Notes: generated by a model from the letters alone, not told the origin. A stretch of DNA of 64,000 nucleotides from Campylobacter showae (GCF_900573985.1 NZ_UWOK01000001.1:496001-560000), one strand, 5' to 3'. Shown: positions 26,868-38,090, counted from the first letter of the stretch. Numbers and translations: made by a program.

Positions 26868-27323
26868 ATGAAAAAGACTATTTTGGGATTTGCGCTATTT
26901 TCGGCGCTTGCGTCGGCGGCTCTGGGAGGCGAGACGATCGAAGTTTATAAAAGCCCGGACTGCGGTTGTTGCGGAAAGTGGGGCGAGATAATGAAAAAAA
27001 ACGGCTTTGAGATCGTAGAACACAAAACAAACGCGATAATCGAAACGAAAAACAAATACGGCGTTCCGCTGGAGCTATCTAGCTGCCACACCGGTATAGT
27101 CGGAGGTTACGCTATCGAGGGGCACGTGCCGGCCGAAGAGATAAAGGCGCTTTTAGCCGCCAAACCGGCTGACGTCGTAGGTATCTCGGTACCCGGCATG
27201 CCGCTGGGAAGCCACGGCATGGAGCAGGGCGGCATCGTCGAGGACTATGATGTGATCGCGTTTAAAAAGGACGGTACGAGCGAAATTTTCGCAAGCTATA
27301 AAAACGGCAAGAAGGTAAAATAA
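26868..27323 (+). CDS. DUF411 periplasmic metal-binding protein
   Basis: A protein of about 151 residues with a signal peptide (FALFSALASAALGG). The DUF411 signatures are plain: VYKSPDCGCCGKWGEIM with three cysteines, LSSCHTGIVGGYAIEGHVPAEEI, and PGMPLGSHGMEQG. The family is often linked to copper tolerance or copper delivery. There are two ATGs two codons apart (26862 and 26868) behind AAAGGATG; I chose the second. It ends in a clear terminator and is a single-gene unit. Confidence 0.88.
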   Translation: MKKTILGFALFSALASAALGGETIEVYKSPDCGCCGKWGEIMKKNGFEIVEHKTNAIIETKNKYGVPLELSSCHTGIVGGYAIEGHVPAEEIKALLAAKPADVVGISVPGMPLGSHGMEQGGIVEDYDVIAFKKDGTSEIFASYKNGKKVK

Positions 27324-27352
27324 TTTAGCGAGTTCGGCGTAAAATTTACCAA

Positions 27353-27392
27353 CGCCGCGGCCATCGTTTTACCGGGTTTCGCGGCGATTTTT
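27353..27392 (+). terminator. Intrinsic terminator after the DUF411 gene
   Basis: CGCCGCG and CGCGGCG form a 7-bp stem with a 20-base loop, followed directly by ATTTTT. Confidence 0.7.
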
Positions 27393-27508
27393 ACCGCGAG
27401 ACTGTTTTTTAAATTTGAGTGCCGCATCTCGTCAAATTTAGCGCAAAATCAAGCTAAATTTAACCCCCGCCGCTGTATCATTAAAAATAAATTTACAAAG
27501 GAGCGGGC

Positions 27509-27721
27509 GTGGCGAGAGTGATTTTTATCATGTTTATTTTGGGCTTTCTTACGTGGCTTTATATGGGCGGCACGACCAAAACGGTGGCTGATTACAAAGG
27601 TATGAGCCGCGAGGAGCTTGAGGCTTTGTGTCTTGATAAAAAGGACAAAAAGGCCTGCCAAAAAATAGCGATCGACTTCGTAAACGGCACTAAAGCAAAC
27701 GGCGGCAAACCGCAGTTTTAG
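27509..27721 (+). CDS. Small membrane-anchored protein, unknown
   Basis: A 70-residue protein starting with GTG behind a strong AAAGGAG. One N-terminal membrane helix (VIFIMFILGFLTWLYMG) is followed by a hydrophilic tail with two cysteines (LEALCLDKKDKKACQKIA). It is not a recognised family. The ribosome site and composition argue that it is real. Confidence 0.7.
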   Translation: MARVIFIMFILGFLTWLYMGGTTKTVADYKGMSREELEALCLDKKDKKACQKIAIDFVNGTKANGGKPQF

Positions 27722-28100
27722 GATTTGATCCGTCAAATTTGCCGCTAAATTTGACTGCGTAAGCTTGGTTCAAATTTTATAAATTTAACCGCTAGCATTT
27801 TTACGATGCGGGTCTAGGCGCGTCAAATTTGGACTCAAATTTAAATAATTTTGCAAATTTAGACCGAAAGCCGCATAAAATAAGCAATATTTGTATTACA
27901 AGTTTAGCGCGGATGTCAAATTTACGCTCAAATTTAAATGGTAAGCATGGCGCGCACGCCGCCAAAAGCGTCAAAACGCGGTGAAATAGCCTCCGCAGCT
28001 CTCGCTAGCTCTGACGGCGGCAAAAATGCGCTTTCAGTTTAAAATTCCAGATTTTCTGCTATAATCGCCGCATTTCATTTTAATTTTTTAAGGATTTTAA
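27722..28100 (+). promoter_or_regulatory. Spacer with the promoter of the CorC/HlyC gene
   Basis: The spacer is AAATTT-rich in its first half. TTTTCTGCTATAAT (the TATAAT at 28060-28065) is an extended -10 box 35 bases before the TTG start at 28101, which follows AAGGA. Confidence 0.6.
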
Positions 28101-29432
28101 TTGCACCCCAGTAGCGCCGACTCGCTTTTTATGATCGCTCTCGCGTTTTTCTTCGTATTTCTAAACGCTTTTTTCGTCTTATCAGAATTTTCCATCGTCA
28201 AAGTCCGTAAGAGCCGCCTAGAGGAGCTTGCAAAGGACAAAGTGCCAAACGCGAAAACCGCGCTTGATATGTCAAACAATCTCGACACATACCTCTCTGC
28301 CACGCAGCTAGGCATCACGTTAAGCTCGCTAGCTCTTGGCTGGATCGGCGAGCCTGCGGTCGCTAGGCTGATAGAAGAACCGCTAAAAACATACTTTAAT
28401 CTAAGCGATATATTAGTCCACACCGTCGCTTTTGCGATCGCGTTTACGCTGATCACGCTCATGCACGTGGTGCTAGGCGAGCTAGTACCAAAGTCCGTCG
28501 CCATCGCAAAATCTGAAAAAGCAGTCCTCGCCATCGCGCGTCCATTGCACGTATTTTGGGTTGTTTTCTCGCCTTTGATCAAAACTTTTGATTTTCTAGC
28601 GGGCGTTTCTCTTAAAATTTTAGGCATCAAGCCCGCCAAAGATAGCGAGCTGGCCCACTCGGAAGAGGAGATAAAAATCATCGTCGGCGAGAGCCTAAAA
28701 GGAGGCGTTCTTGATAGCTTTGAGACCGAGATCATCAAAAATGCGGTCGATTTCTCCGACACGGTCGCTAAAGAGATCATGACTCCGCGCCGCGATATGG
28801 TCTGCATAAATAAGCAAAAAAGCTACGAAGAAAACATCAAAGTGATCTTTGACTCCAAATATACGCGCTACCCCTACATCGACGGCAGCAAGGATGCGAT
28901 ACTAGGTATGATCCATATCAGGGATATCTTGCAAATCGACCTGGGTAACAAAAAGCGCGAATTTGACAGCATCGTGCGTAAATTCGTCATCGTACCCGAA
29001 AACCTCTCGATATCTAAAATCCTCGTGATGATGAACAAGCAGCAAATCTCCGCCGCTCTGGTTGTGGACGAATACGGCGGCACGGCGGGGCTGCTCACGA
29101 TGGAAGACATCATGGAAGAGATTTTGGGCGACTTTAACGACGAGCACGACGACGCCGACCCGCACTACAAAAAGATCAACGAAAATATCTACGAGTTTCA
29201 GGGGCGCTTTGACTTAGAGAGCGTCGAGGAGCTGATGGGGATAAGCTTTGCTGATGAGACCGAGGAGCTAACGATCGGCGGGTATGTCTTTAATCTCATC
29301 GGTCGCTTGCCGGTCGTGGGCGACAAGATCGAGGACGAAAACTGCTACTACGAAGTGCGCAAGATGGACGGCGCTAGCATCTCTAGCGTCAAAGTGCGCA
29401 GAAAATTTGAGCAAAAAGAGGACGAGGACTAG
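28101..29432 (+). CDS. CNNM/CorC-HlyC family membrane protein
   Basis: A 443-residue protein starting with TTG. The DUF21 membrane domain (residues about 8-190; VLSEFSIVKVRKSRLEEL, ATQLGITLSSLALGW, HVVLGELVPKSVAI) is followed by two CBS domains (about 205-335; IMTPRRDMVCINKQ, VVDEYGGTAGLLTMEDIMEEILGD) and the CorC_HlyC domain (about 350-430; GRLPVVGDKIEDENCYYEV). The family is associated with magnesium or cobalt efflux. Domain order and length are standard. Confidence 0.92.
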   Translation: MHPSSADSLFMIALAFFFVFLNAFFVLSEFSIVKVRKSRLEELAKDKVPNAKTALDMSNNLDTYLSATQLGITLSSLALGWIGEPAVARLIEEPLKTYFNLSDILVHTVAFAIAFTLITLMHVVLGELVPKSVAIAKSEKAVLAIARPLHVFWVVFSPLIKTFDFLAGVSLKILGIKPAKDSELAHSEEEIKIIVGESLKGGVLDSFETEIIKNAVDFSDTVAKEIMTPRRDMVCINKQKSYEENIKVIFDSKYTRYPYIDGSKDAILGMIHIRDILQIDLGNKKREFDSIVRKFVIVPENLSISKILVMMNKQQISAALVVDEYGGTAGLLTMEDIMEEILGDFNDEHDDADPHYKKINENIYEFQGRFDLESVEELMGISFADETEELTIGGYVFNLIGRLPVVGDKIEDENCYYEVRKMDGASISSVKVRRKFEQKEDED

Positions 29433-29836
29433 GCAAATTTGCGCTTTGCCTTTGCGGGCGGGGCGTAAATTTGGTTTTAAATTTGAGGCGCAGAAAGGGA
29501 TTTTCAAATTTAAGCCGGTCTAAAATTTAAAAACGCCATCTCACTCGCGAAATCGGCTCAAATTTAAGCCGTTTCGTCAAATTTGAGTTTGCGGCATTTG
29601 TGCTAAATTTATCGCCGTTTGACCGAGTCTTGCGGGATTGCCGTTAAATTTGCACGAAGCATAAATTTAAATTCGTCTTGCTAAATTTACACCGATTTTT
29701 CTCTCGGACTTTCAAAATCCACAAATTTAATCTAACTTTTTAGCTTATTTTGATAAACTTCGCGAAATTTAATAAGAGATAAAAATTAAATTTTATATTT
29801 TGAAATTTATAAAACAAATTTAACACAGGAGGACAG
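29433..29836. other. Intergenic region, very AAATTT-rich
   Basis: I count about 14 AAATTT palindromes by eye in 400 bases, nearly all flanked by pyrimidine and purine (YAAATTTR). No gene is seen. The last part must hold the fumarase promoter. Confidence 0.6.
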
Positions 29837-30682
29837 ATGAGAGTAGTTCAAGCGGAATTAATCTCCAAAACCGTCAGCGAGCTTTGCAAGCAGGCCTGTT
29901 ACGTCGTAACGCCCGATATGAGAGCAGCTTTTGAAAAAGCTAGAGAAAACGAGAGCTCGCCGATAGGCAAAGACATCCTAGGCAAGGTACTCCAAAATGC
30001 CGATCTAGCCCAAAAGGGCATCGCGCCGATCTGCCAAGACACGGGCATGGCGGTCGTGTTCGTCGATCTCGGACAGGATGTGCATATCGAGGGCGGATTT
30101 TTAGAAGACGCGATAAACGAGGGCGTAAAAGACGGCTACGTGGGCGGCTATCTGCGCAAATCAGTCGTAAATGACCCGATCTTTGAGCGCAAAAATACGA
30201 CGAACAACACCCCCGCCGTCATAAACGTAAGGATAGTAAGAGGCGATAAAATCCATATAAAAGTGGCTCCAAAAGGCTTTGGTAGCGAGAACAAATCGGC
30301 TCTAAAAATGCTAGTACCCGCAGACGGCCTAGAGGGCGTGAAAAAGGTATTTTTAGACACAGTTAAGCTAGCGGGTCCAAACGCCTGTCCTCCGATGGTG
30401 ATCGGCGTAGGCATAGGCGGCACGATGGATAAGGCCGCGCTAATGGCAAAATACGCCGCCGCTCGCGACGCAGATAGCAAAAACCCCGATCCTAGATACG
30501 CCAAACTAGAGGAGGAGCTACTAGAGCTCGCCTGCAAAACGGGCGTCGGACCGCAAGGTCTAGGCGGCGACACGACCGCGGTAAAAGTAAACATCGAGTG
30601 GTATCCGACCCACATCGCGGGCCTGCCGGTCGCTATCAACATCAACTGCCATGCCGCTCGCCACGCCGAAGCTGAAATTTAA
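29837..30682 (+). CDS. Class I fumarate hydratase, alpha subunit
   Basis: A 281-residue iron-sulfur lyase subunit (FumA N-terminal/TtdA family). Three cysteine segments that hold the 4Fe-4S cluster are visible: PICQDTGMAVVF, GPNACPPMVIGVGIGGT, and ELACKTGVGPQGLGG. With its beta partner it interconverts fumarate and malate in the Krebs cycle; tartrate dehydratase is the main alternative. It starts behind AGGAGGA. The beta gene follows after 9 bases. Confidence 0.92.
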   Translation: MRVVQAELISKTVSELCKQACYVVTPDMRAAFEKARENESSPIGKDILGKVLQNADLAQKGIAPICQDTGMAVVFVDLGQDVHIEGGFLEDAINEGVKDGYVGGYLRKSVVNDPIFERKNTTNNTPAVINVRIVRGDKIHIKVAPKGFGSENKSALKMLVPADGLEGVKKVFLDTVKLAGPNACPPMVIGVGIGGTMDKAALMAKYAAARDADSKNPDPRYAKLEEELLELACKTGVGPQGLGGDTTAVKVNIEWYPTHIAGLPVAININCHAARHAEAEI

Positions 30683-30691
30683 GGAGAAAAG

Positions 30692-31252
30692 ATGTCAGAA
30701 GTAAAAAAGATAACCGCGCCATTTGATAAAGAGGTCGTAAAAAGCCTAAAAGCAGGCGATAACGTACTAATAAGCGGCACCATCATCGCGGCTCGCGACG
30801 CCGCGCACAAGGCGCTAACCGAGACTTTGGCTCGCGGCGAGGCCTTGCCCGTAAATTTAGCCGGCGAGACGATCTACTACCTAGGACCGAGCCCCGCAAA
30901 ACCCGGCGACGTCATAGGAGCTGCGGGACCGACTACTAGCGGACGCATGGATAAATACACTCCGACGATGATAAACGAAGTAGGCATCAACGGCATGATC
31001 GGCAAAGGATATCGTAGCGACGCCGTCGTCGAAGCGATGAAAAAATCAGGCTGCGTCTACATGGTCGCTATCGGGGGCGCCGGTGCGCTAATCAGCCAAA
31101 GCATCAAAAAGTACGAAGTGTTAGCCTATCCAGAGCTAGGACCCGAGGCGGTCGCGAGGCTTACGGTCGAGGATTTCCCAGCTATCGTAGCGATCGATAG
31201 CGAGGGCAATAACTTCTACGAAGTCGGACAAGCTCCGTATAAAAAAATATAA
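30692..31252 (+). CDS. Class I fumarate hydratase, beta subunit
   Basis: A 186-residue subunit of the FumA C-terminal/TtdB family. VLISGTIIAARDAAHKAL, IYYLGPSPAKPGDVIGAAGPTTSGRMD, and VAIGGAGALISQSIK are the expected substrate-binding segments. It is co-transcribed with the alpha subunit, with AAGGAG between them. Separate alpha and beta genes (instead of fused FumA) are usual in this group. Confidence 0.92.
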   Translation: MSEVKKITAPFDKEVVKSLKAGDNVLISGTIIAARDAAHKALTETLARGEALPVNLAGETIYYLGPSPAKPGDVIGAAGPTTSGRMDKYTPTMINEVGINGMIGKGYRSDAVVEAMKKSGCVYMVAIGGAGALISQSIKKYEVLAYPELGPEAVARLTVEDFPAIVAIDSEGNNFYEVGQAPYKKI

Positions 31253-31373
31253 ATTTATCGGCGCGGGTTATCGCTAGCTCGCGCCTCGATCTCCCCGCCG
31301 CTCTTGGTTTGCGTGCCGTTTGAAAGCAGGCAAATTTGAAACCAAACGGCGCGAAAATTCTCAAATTTTATGC

Positions 31374-31885
31374 TTAGTCTTTAAAAATTTTGCCGTAATT
31401 ACTCGGATACGCCGCTTTTAAAGACTTCTTGATCTTAGCCTTTAACGAGCCTGCGTCGCTAAGCTTTACGTCGTCGATCAGGCAATCTTTGTCGCAAATT
31501 AGGCGCAAAGTTATATCCCGTTTTTCGCCGAACAGCTCAAATTTTACTCGTACCTCGTTCTCTGAGACTGCTTTTGCGCTAAAGTTTTTGAGCTCTTCAA
31601 TCTCGTGCGAGCCTATAAAAGGATCGAGATCTAGATCCGACGATACGTGTTCTACGCCGCTCAGACGTCCGAGCGCAGAGCCGAACTGATCGTAAATCAG
31701 CTCGTCGAGCTCGGGCGTTAGCCACTCCGAGACGCTAGGCCGTATCTAGCATTGCCGTAGTTTGTTTGGTAAAAATCGATTACCGTTTTTTCCATTAGCT
31801 CGGCTTTCGTCGTTTGAGCGCTTAGATTTGCGCCGCCGAGTCCGCAAAAAATTATCGCCAAAAGGCAAAATTTAGATACTTTCAT
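31374..31885 (-). pseudogene. Small secreted protein (DUF3828-like), frameshifted
   Basis: The first part reads from an ATG at 31885 behind AGGAAGG: a signal peptide (FCLLAIIFCGLGGANLSA), then MEKTVIDFYQTNYGNA. The reading then needs a shift of frame near 31735 to continue as RPSVSEWLTPELDELIYDQFG and on to NYGKIFKD at 31374. Neither half alone makes a normal gene, and the joined product is about 168 residues. The opening pattern (IDFYQTNYG followed by WLTPELDELI) resembles DUF3828 periplasmic proteins. A sequencing error of one base would also explain it. Confidence 0.7.
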
Positions 31886-32073
31886 GACCTTCCTTTTAAA
31901 TTTGGCGGTTGCGTGATTTTGGCGTTATTGGGTTAAAATTTACTCGTTTTTTCGAGACTAGGTTTGGCGTAATAAGTTGCGAGTCAAATTTGAGCAAACC
32001 GGCGTTAATCTCAAATTTGCACTAGCCTTCGAGCCGTCAAATTTACTCGGACGGCTCGTTAAATTTAGCGGGA

Positions 32074-33126
32074 TCACTCCGTAGTGCTGTTTATGTAGCT
32101 GTTTTCGGAGATCTGCGTCCAGGCTCTAGCCTTTTTCATAAAGGCTTTTTGCGAGTCCAAAATTTCCTTAAACGTCGCGTCCTTTGCCGAAAGCTCGTCT
32201 AGGATCTCGTCCGTGGCTTTGCGTAGCGCAGCAATGACCCCGGGCGGAAACGAGGCGATTTTCACGTCCGGATGCTCGCTTTTGATTTTATCAAGGACCA
32301 GCGAGTTTTGATAGACCGCCGACTCGTATACGTCCGCCGCTACGGCCTTGGTCGCGGTTTCTATGATAGCTTGGAGGTCGGCCGGTAGCTTGTCCCAGAG
32401 CTTTTTGTTGATGTAAAATTCATTTTCGCTCGCGGGCTCCTGCCAACCCGTGTAGTAAAATTTAGCCACCTTTTGAAAGCCGAAATTTATATCGATCGCT
32501 GGGCACACCCACTCGACGGCGTCGATCGTGTTCATCTCCATCGCCATGTATAGCTCGCCGATCGGGATCGTGTTTATATTGACTCCCAGTTTTGCCATTA
32601 TCTCGCCGCCAAGTCCGGTCATGCGCAGTTTTAGCCCCTTGAGATCGTCCGTGCTCTTGATCTCTTTTTTAAACCAGCCGCCCATCTGCATGCCGAAATT
32701 TCCGCCGTGAAATGTCACGATGCCCTGCTCGTTAAAGACCTTTTGCGCGAGCTCCTTGCCTCCGCCGTACGCGTACCATGCGTCCTGCTCGGCCTTGTTC
32801 ATACCAAAAGGCACGGTCGTAAAGAGCATGAGCTTGGCGTCCTTGCCCTTATAAAAGTAGCTCGCGGTGAAAGCTGCGTCGTACTGGGCGCTTTTGACCA
32901 TATCAAGCAGCGCAAACGCCGCCTTGTGCTTTGACGGATAGTCAACGCGAACATCGATACGGCCGTCGCTCATCTTTTCCACGAGCTCTTTAAATTTCTT
33001 CGGAGCGTCGCCTAGTACGGGCACGTTGCTCTCGTAGGTGGAGGCGAGCTTGATTTTGTATTTTTCCGCAGCCTGCGCGCTGATCATCATCGCAGCGCAT
33101 AGAGCTAGAGCTGAAAATAGTTTCAT
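32074..33126 (-). CDS. TRAP transporter substrate-binding protein, orphan
   Basis: A 350-residue periplasmic protein with signal peptide (ALALCAAMMISAQAAEK). It belongs to the DctP superfamily branch that includes TakP, which binds alpha-keto acids: LKGLKLRMTGLGGEIMAKLGVN holds the ligand arginine and VEWVCPAIDINFGFQKVAKFYYTGWQEP follows the TakP-like pattern. No DctQ or DctM gene is adjacent, so it must use permeases encoded elsewhere, or is a leftover. The sequence itself shows no damage. Confidence 0.88.
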   Translation of the reverse strand: MKLFSALALCAAMMISAQAAEKYKIKLASTYESNVPVLGDAPKKFKELVEKMSDGRIDVRVDYPSKHKAAFALLDMVKSAQYDAAFTASYFYKGKDAKLMLFTTVPFGMNKAEQDAWYAYGGGKELAQKVFNEQGIVTFHGGNFGMQMGGWFKKEIKSTDDLKGLKLRMTGLGGEIMAKLGVNINTIPIGELYMAMEMNTIDAVEWVCPAIDINFGFQKVAKFYYTGWQEPASENEFYINKKLWDKLPADLQAIIETATKAVAADVYESAVYQNSLVLDKIKSEHPDVKIASFPPGVIAALRKATDEILDELSAKDATFKEILDSQKAFMKKARAWTQISENSYINSTTE

Positions 33127-33350
33127 TTTTTCTCCTTTCGGTTTTAAATTTACCGATTATAGAGTTTTGTATTATACTTTTTGATTAATTTTAAAATTTA
33201 AGCTGTAAAAATTTATTACACATGAGTAAAAACGTAAATAAATTTATAAAATGTTACGAAAATTAATTTTTATGTTGTGACGATTAAATTTGCGATCCGA
33301 ATTTACTATAGCGTTTTGAGAGTTAAATTTGAGCGGATTTTTTGGCTAGA

Positions 33351-33824
33351 CTAATAATACCCAAGACACATCGTCTCGGTTAGCTTTATGCGCTTTTCAA
33401 GCGGCGCAGGCGAGAAAAACGAGCACTTTTCGATGTAAATTCGGTAGTCGTAGTCAAGTCCGAAGTCGTCGTAAAATTTCTTTAAATTTATAAATTTGAT
33501 CCCGCAAATTTCGCGTAGATCAAAAAGCGGGTAGAGTTTGGAGCCGTTTTTGGCGACTAGATGCGAGGGCGCTAGAGTCGTAAACGAGCAAAATGCCGAC
33601 GTGAGCACGAGTCCGGCTAGATCGCTGCAGCGCGCGGCCGCCTCGCGAAATCGTGCGGGAATGCTTTTTTTGTGTAGAAAAACGATGCGCGAGTTTTCAA
33701 ATTTAGCGCAGATCGCGCCGCTCCAAAACAGATACGCATTGCCCGAAATTTCGGCATTTCGCGCAAATTCGCAGCCCAGAACGTAATCGTCTAAAAACTC
33801 GTTTGGTGCAAGGGTGATTTTCAT
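33351..33824 (-). CDS. Unknown 157-residue protein
   Basis: I do not recognise it. It is a soluble, mixed alpha/beta protein with scattered cysteines and no signal peptide (MKITLAPNEFLDDYVLGCEF to ETMCLGYY). It stands alone between the orphan TRAP gene and ridA, facing away from ridA. Codon use looks like its neighbours. Confidence 0.6.
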   Translation of the reverse strand: MKITLAPNEFLDDYVLGCEFARNAEISGNAYLFWSGAICAKFENSRIVFLHKKSIPARFREAAARCSDLAGLVLTSAFCSFTTLAPSHLVAKNGSKLYPLFDLREICGIKFINLKKFYDDFGLDYDYRIYIEKCSFFSPAPLEKRIKLTETMCLGYY

Positions 33825-33917
33825 ATTTTTCGTGCCTTTTTACGGGAAATTATAGCGAAATTTGCTTTTTTAGCCGTAAATTAGATAATATGCGCCCAAA
33901 TTTTACAAAGGACGAAA

Positions 33918-34295
33918 ATGAAAAAGGTTATCTCTACAAAAGACGCTCCGCAGGCGATCGGACCGTATTCGCAGGCGATCGAGGCAAATGGATTTTTGTT
34001 TATTTCAGGGCAGCTGGGCGTTACGCCTGACGGCAAATTTGCCGGCGAGGACGTGAAGGCTCAAGCCGAGCAATCGATGCTAAATTTAAAAGCGATTTTG
34101 GCGCAGGCGGGACTTAGCTTTGAAAACGCGGTAAAAACGACGATTTTTCTAGCCGACATCGAGGACTTTGCGGCCGTAAACGAAATCTACGCTAAATTTT
34201 TTAACGAGCCGTATCCTGCCAGAAGTACGATCGCCGTTAAAACGCTGCCAAAAGGCGGCCTAGTCGAGATCGAGCTCATCGCGGCGACGAAGTAA
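33918..34295 (+). CDS. ridA: RidA family reactive-intermediate deaminase
   Basis: A 125-residue protein of standard length. It hydrolyses reactive enamine/imine intermediates made by PLP enzymes such as threonine dehydratase. Family signatures are complete: QAIGPYSQAIEANGFLFISGQL, ENAVKTTIFLADIEDFAAVNEIY, and YPARSTIAVKTLPKGGLVEIE with the substrate-binding arginine. It starts behind AAAGGAC and is followed after 21 bases by the DUF945 gene. Confidence 0.95.
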   Translation: MKKVISTKDAPQAIGPYSQAIEANGFLFISGQLGVTPDGKFAGEDVKAQAEQSMLNLKAILAQAGLSFENAVKTTIFLADIEDFAAVNEIYAKFFNEPYPARSTIAVKTLPKGGLVEIELIAATK

Positions 34296-34316
34296 AATTT
34301 AAAATCAAGGGAAAAA

Positions 34317-35699
34317 ATGAAAAAGATTATATTTGCGCTCGCGGTCGTTTTGATCGCGGTTTTTGGAGCCGCGTTTTACGGCTCGTCTAAGGCCAAAGAG
34401 TCCTACGACAGGGGCGTGGCGAGGCTAACTAGCGAGACACTCAAGCTTGGATTTTTTAATATAAAAGCAAACGCGGTAGAAAACGACTACGACAAAGGGC
34501 TGTTTAGCTCGCGCGCGGTGCTAAAACTCGAGCTCACCGACGGCAACGATCCGGTCAAATTTGAAGCCAAAACGACGCTAAAGCACGGATTTGCCGAGCT
34601 GTTTAGCGGGTTTAAGGCTCATAGCGACGTCAAAGCGCTAACGCCCGAAGCCGCACTCTATCTAAAGAAAATTTTCGGTACGGACGAGTTTTTAAGCATC
34701 GATGCGCTGATAAAATTTGATAAAACCCGCGACGTGACGCTAAATTTGGCCGATATCAAAACAAATGAGGATGACTCTAGCTTCGTAATCTCAAAGCCGT
34801 TTGCGAAGGCGCAAATAAAAGAAAATAAGATAAAATCCCTAGAAATCGGCGTCGGTAAAATCGGTGGCGGCGATACGGACGGCATAGATAAGGTCGATAT
34901 AGAAAACGCCTCCGCGCTCATCGAACTTAACGACTTTAAGAGCTTTGACGATCTCATCTCGTTTATAAATATACAAACCGCCTACGAAAATATAGCTAAA
35001 ATCGGGCTAAAGGCCGAGAAAATGAGCTTTAACAGCGCTAAGGGTTATGATTTTCCAAAATCGGTCGGCATTACGGGTATGTCGTTTTTAGCGCAGGTAA
35101 AGCAAAACGCAGACGCAAATCTCCTCGACACGCTTACCGACGCGAGTCTAGGAGCGCTTGACGTAGACGGCAAAAAGGTACTCACGCAGCTAAATTTGAG
35201 CCTAAACGAGAAAAACGTAAACAAAGAAGCGATGGCGATGTACGTCACCGACCCGAAAGAGTCGACTCTTTATAAAATTTTGATGAGCAAAAACTACGTG
35301 ATGGAGATTAAAAATTTTAGCTTTAAAAATCCAAACGGCAAAGAGCTAAAATTTAATGCCATAGCCGACGCGTCGGGCATTGGCGCGGAAAGTAAAGCGC
35401 TAGATGAGGACTCGGATATCCAAACGGCGCTAAAAGCGATCAAATTTGACGGCGAGATAAAGGTGCAAGCCGCGTCTATAACGGAGTTTTTAAGCGCGTA
35501 TAAGGGGCTAATGGCCGATAGCGACTTTAACCAAATGATGGACGGCATCAAGCCTTTTGAGGAGCGCCTAAATTCGCTTTTTGCCAAAGAAGGCGAGTAT
35601 ATGAGCGCGAAATTTAAGCACGACGTCGGTAGTGACGATCTGCTAGTAAACGATAAAATTTCGCTCAAAGAATTTATAATGAGCCTGATGGCGAACTAA
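34317..35699 (+). CDS. YdgA-like DUF945 family protein
   Basis: A 460-residue protein with a single N-terminal membrane helix (IIFALAVVLIAVFGAAFYGSSKAK) and a long periplasmic part, as in E. coli YdgA and YihF. The opening YDRGVARL followed by LKLGFFNIKANAVENDYDKGLFSSRA is typical of DUF945. Its function is unknown; some relatives affect envelope integrity. It sits directly after ridA, possibly sharing its promoter. Confidence 0.82.
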   Translation: MKKIIFALAVVLIAVFGAAFYGSSKAKESYDRGVARLTSETLKLGFFNIKANAVENDYDKGLFSSRAVLKLELTDGNDPVKFEAKTTLKHGFAELFSGFKAHSDVKALTPEAALYLKKIFGTDEFLSIDALIKFDKTRDVTLNLADIKTNEDDSSFVISKPFAKAQIKENKIKSLEIGVGKIGGGDTDGIDKVDIENASALIELNDFKSFDDLISFINIQTAYENIAKIGLKAEKMSFNSAKGYDFPKSVGITGMSFLAQVKQNADANLLDTLTDASLGALDVDGKKVLTQLNLSLNEKNVNKEAMAMYVTDPKESTLYKILMSKNYVMEIKNFSFKNPNGKELKFNAIADASGIGAESKALDEDSDIQTALKAIKFDGEIKVQAASITEFLSAYKGLMADSDFNQMMDGIKPFEERLNSLFAKEGEYMSAKFKHDVGSDDLLVNDKISLKEFIMSLMAN

Positions 35700-36298
35700 A
35701 TTTGCCTTATTTTTAGCGGACGATAGCGCTAAATTTACTGATTCGTCCGCTAAATGAATTTTGTTTTTGCCTATATATTAAGGTAAATTTATGCAAAATA
35801 AAACTTTGATAAAACCCACAACAAAAAATCTCTAAAATTTTTACACCCCTCCTTTTCTTCAGCTTCTTTTAAGTATATTGCTTGTATAATTCGAGCTCAC
35901 GAATTGAGAAACCACCTTTAACTTTCACGTTAATAAAGCCTTTTCTTTTAATATCGTAAGTTTTAATTTTGAGTTAAATAAACAACTCTCTAATTTTTGA
36001 GAGTTTTTGAAACTAGCTCTTAAATTATGTTTTTTAAATTAACACTGTTAAACTAATTAGTCAATCTTTGAAATCTAAACAAGTGATCGATTGAGCCAAT
36101 CTTTTATCAGGCTTTCCTTGGAAAGTAGATAAGAGATAAAACTAATTAATAAAATTAAAGTTTTTTGATTAAAACTTCATATAAATTCTAAATCAATTAA
36201 ATTTGATTTAGCTAAACGCTAATTTAGATTGCGTGAGCAATCTTAGTCTTTAGCGTTGCTTCTTAGCAAAGCTTTGCTTTGCGCTAAAGAAGGTTAAT
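35700..36298 (+). promoter_or_regulatory. rrn promoter and long 16S leader
   Basis: TTGCTTGTATAAT (the TATAAT at 35885-35890) is a strong extended -10 box about 410 bases before the 16S. The AT-rich leader contains a terminator-like hairpin at 35984-36008, a short palindrome CTTTCCTTGGAAAG near 36112-36125, and stem-loops just before 16S (AGATTGC with GCAATCT). These are probably used for processing or antitermination. Confidence 0.7.
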
Positions 36299-37807
<1,509 letters not shown>

Positions 37808-37925
37808 TAGAGTACAACGAATATTCTCTCACAAGATATTCGTCAAAGGAAAATTTAGGTTATCGCTATAGATAATCTACTCAATCGACCTTGTTTAGTT
37901 TTGAAAGATTGACGCAAACCTATAG

Positions 37926-38002
37926 GGGCCTATAGCTCAGCTGGTTAGAGTGCACCCCTGATAAGGGTGAGGTCACAAGTTCAAGTCTTGTTAGGCCCAC
38001 CA
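37926..38002 (+). tRNA. tRNA-Ile (GAT)
   Basis: A 77-base cloverleaf with acceptor arms GGGCCTA and TAGGCCC, anticodon loop CTGATAA giving GAT, a TTCAAGT T-loop, and an encoded CCA end. It lies in the 16S-23S spacer. Confidence 0.97.
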
Positions 38003-38014
38003 GAGAATTTAATT

Positions 38015-38090
38015 GGGGAATTAGCTCAGCTGGGAGAGCGCCTGCTTTGCACGCAGGAGGTCAGCGGTTCGATCCCGCTATTCTCCACCA
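38015..38090 (+). tRNA. tRNA-Ala (TGC)
   Basis: A 76-base cloverleaf with acceptor arms GGGGAAT and ATTCTCC, anticodon loop TTTGCAC giving TGC, a GTTCGAT T-loop, and an encoded CCA. It follows tRNA-Ile after 12 bases. Confidence 0.97.

Noticed and set aside
28097..28807. 236-residue frame opposite the CorC/HlyC gene
   Set aside because: It mirrors a well-supported gene on the plus strand and looks like a Ser/Arg-rich shadow translation.
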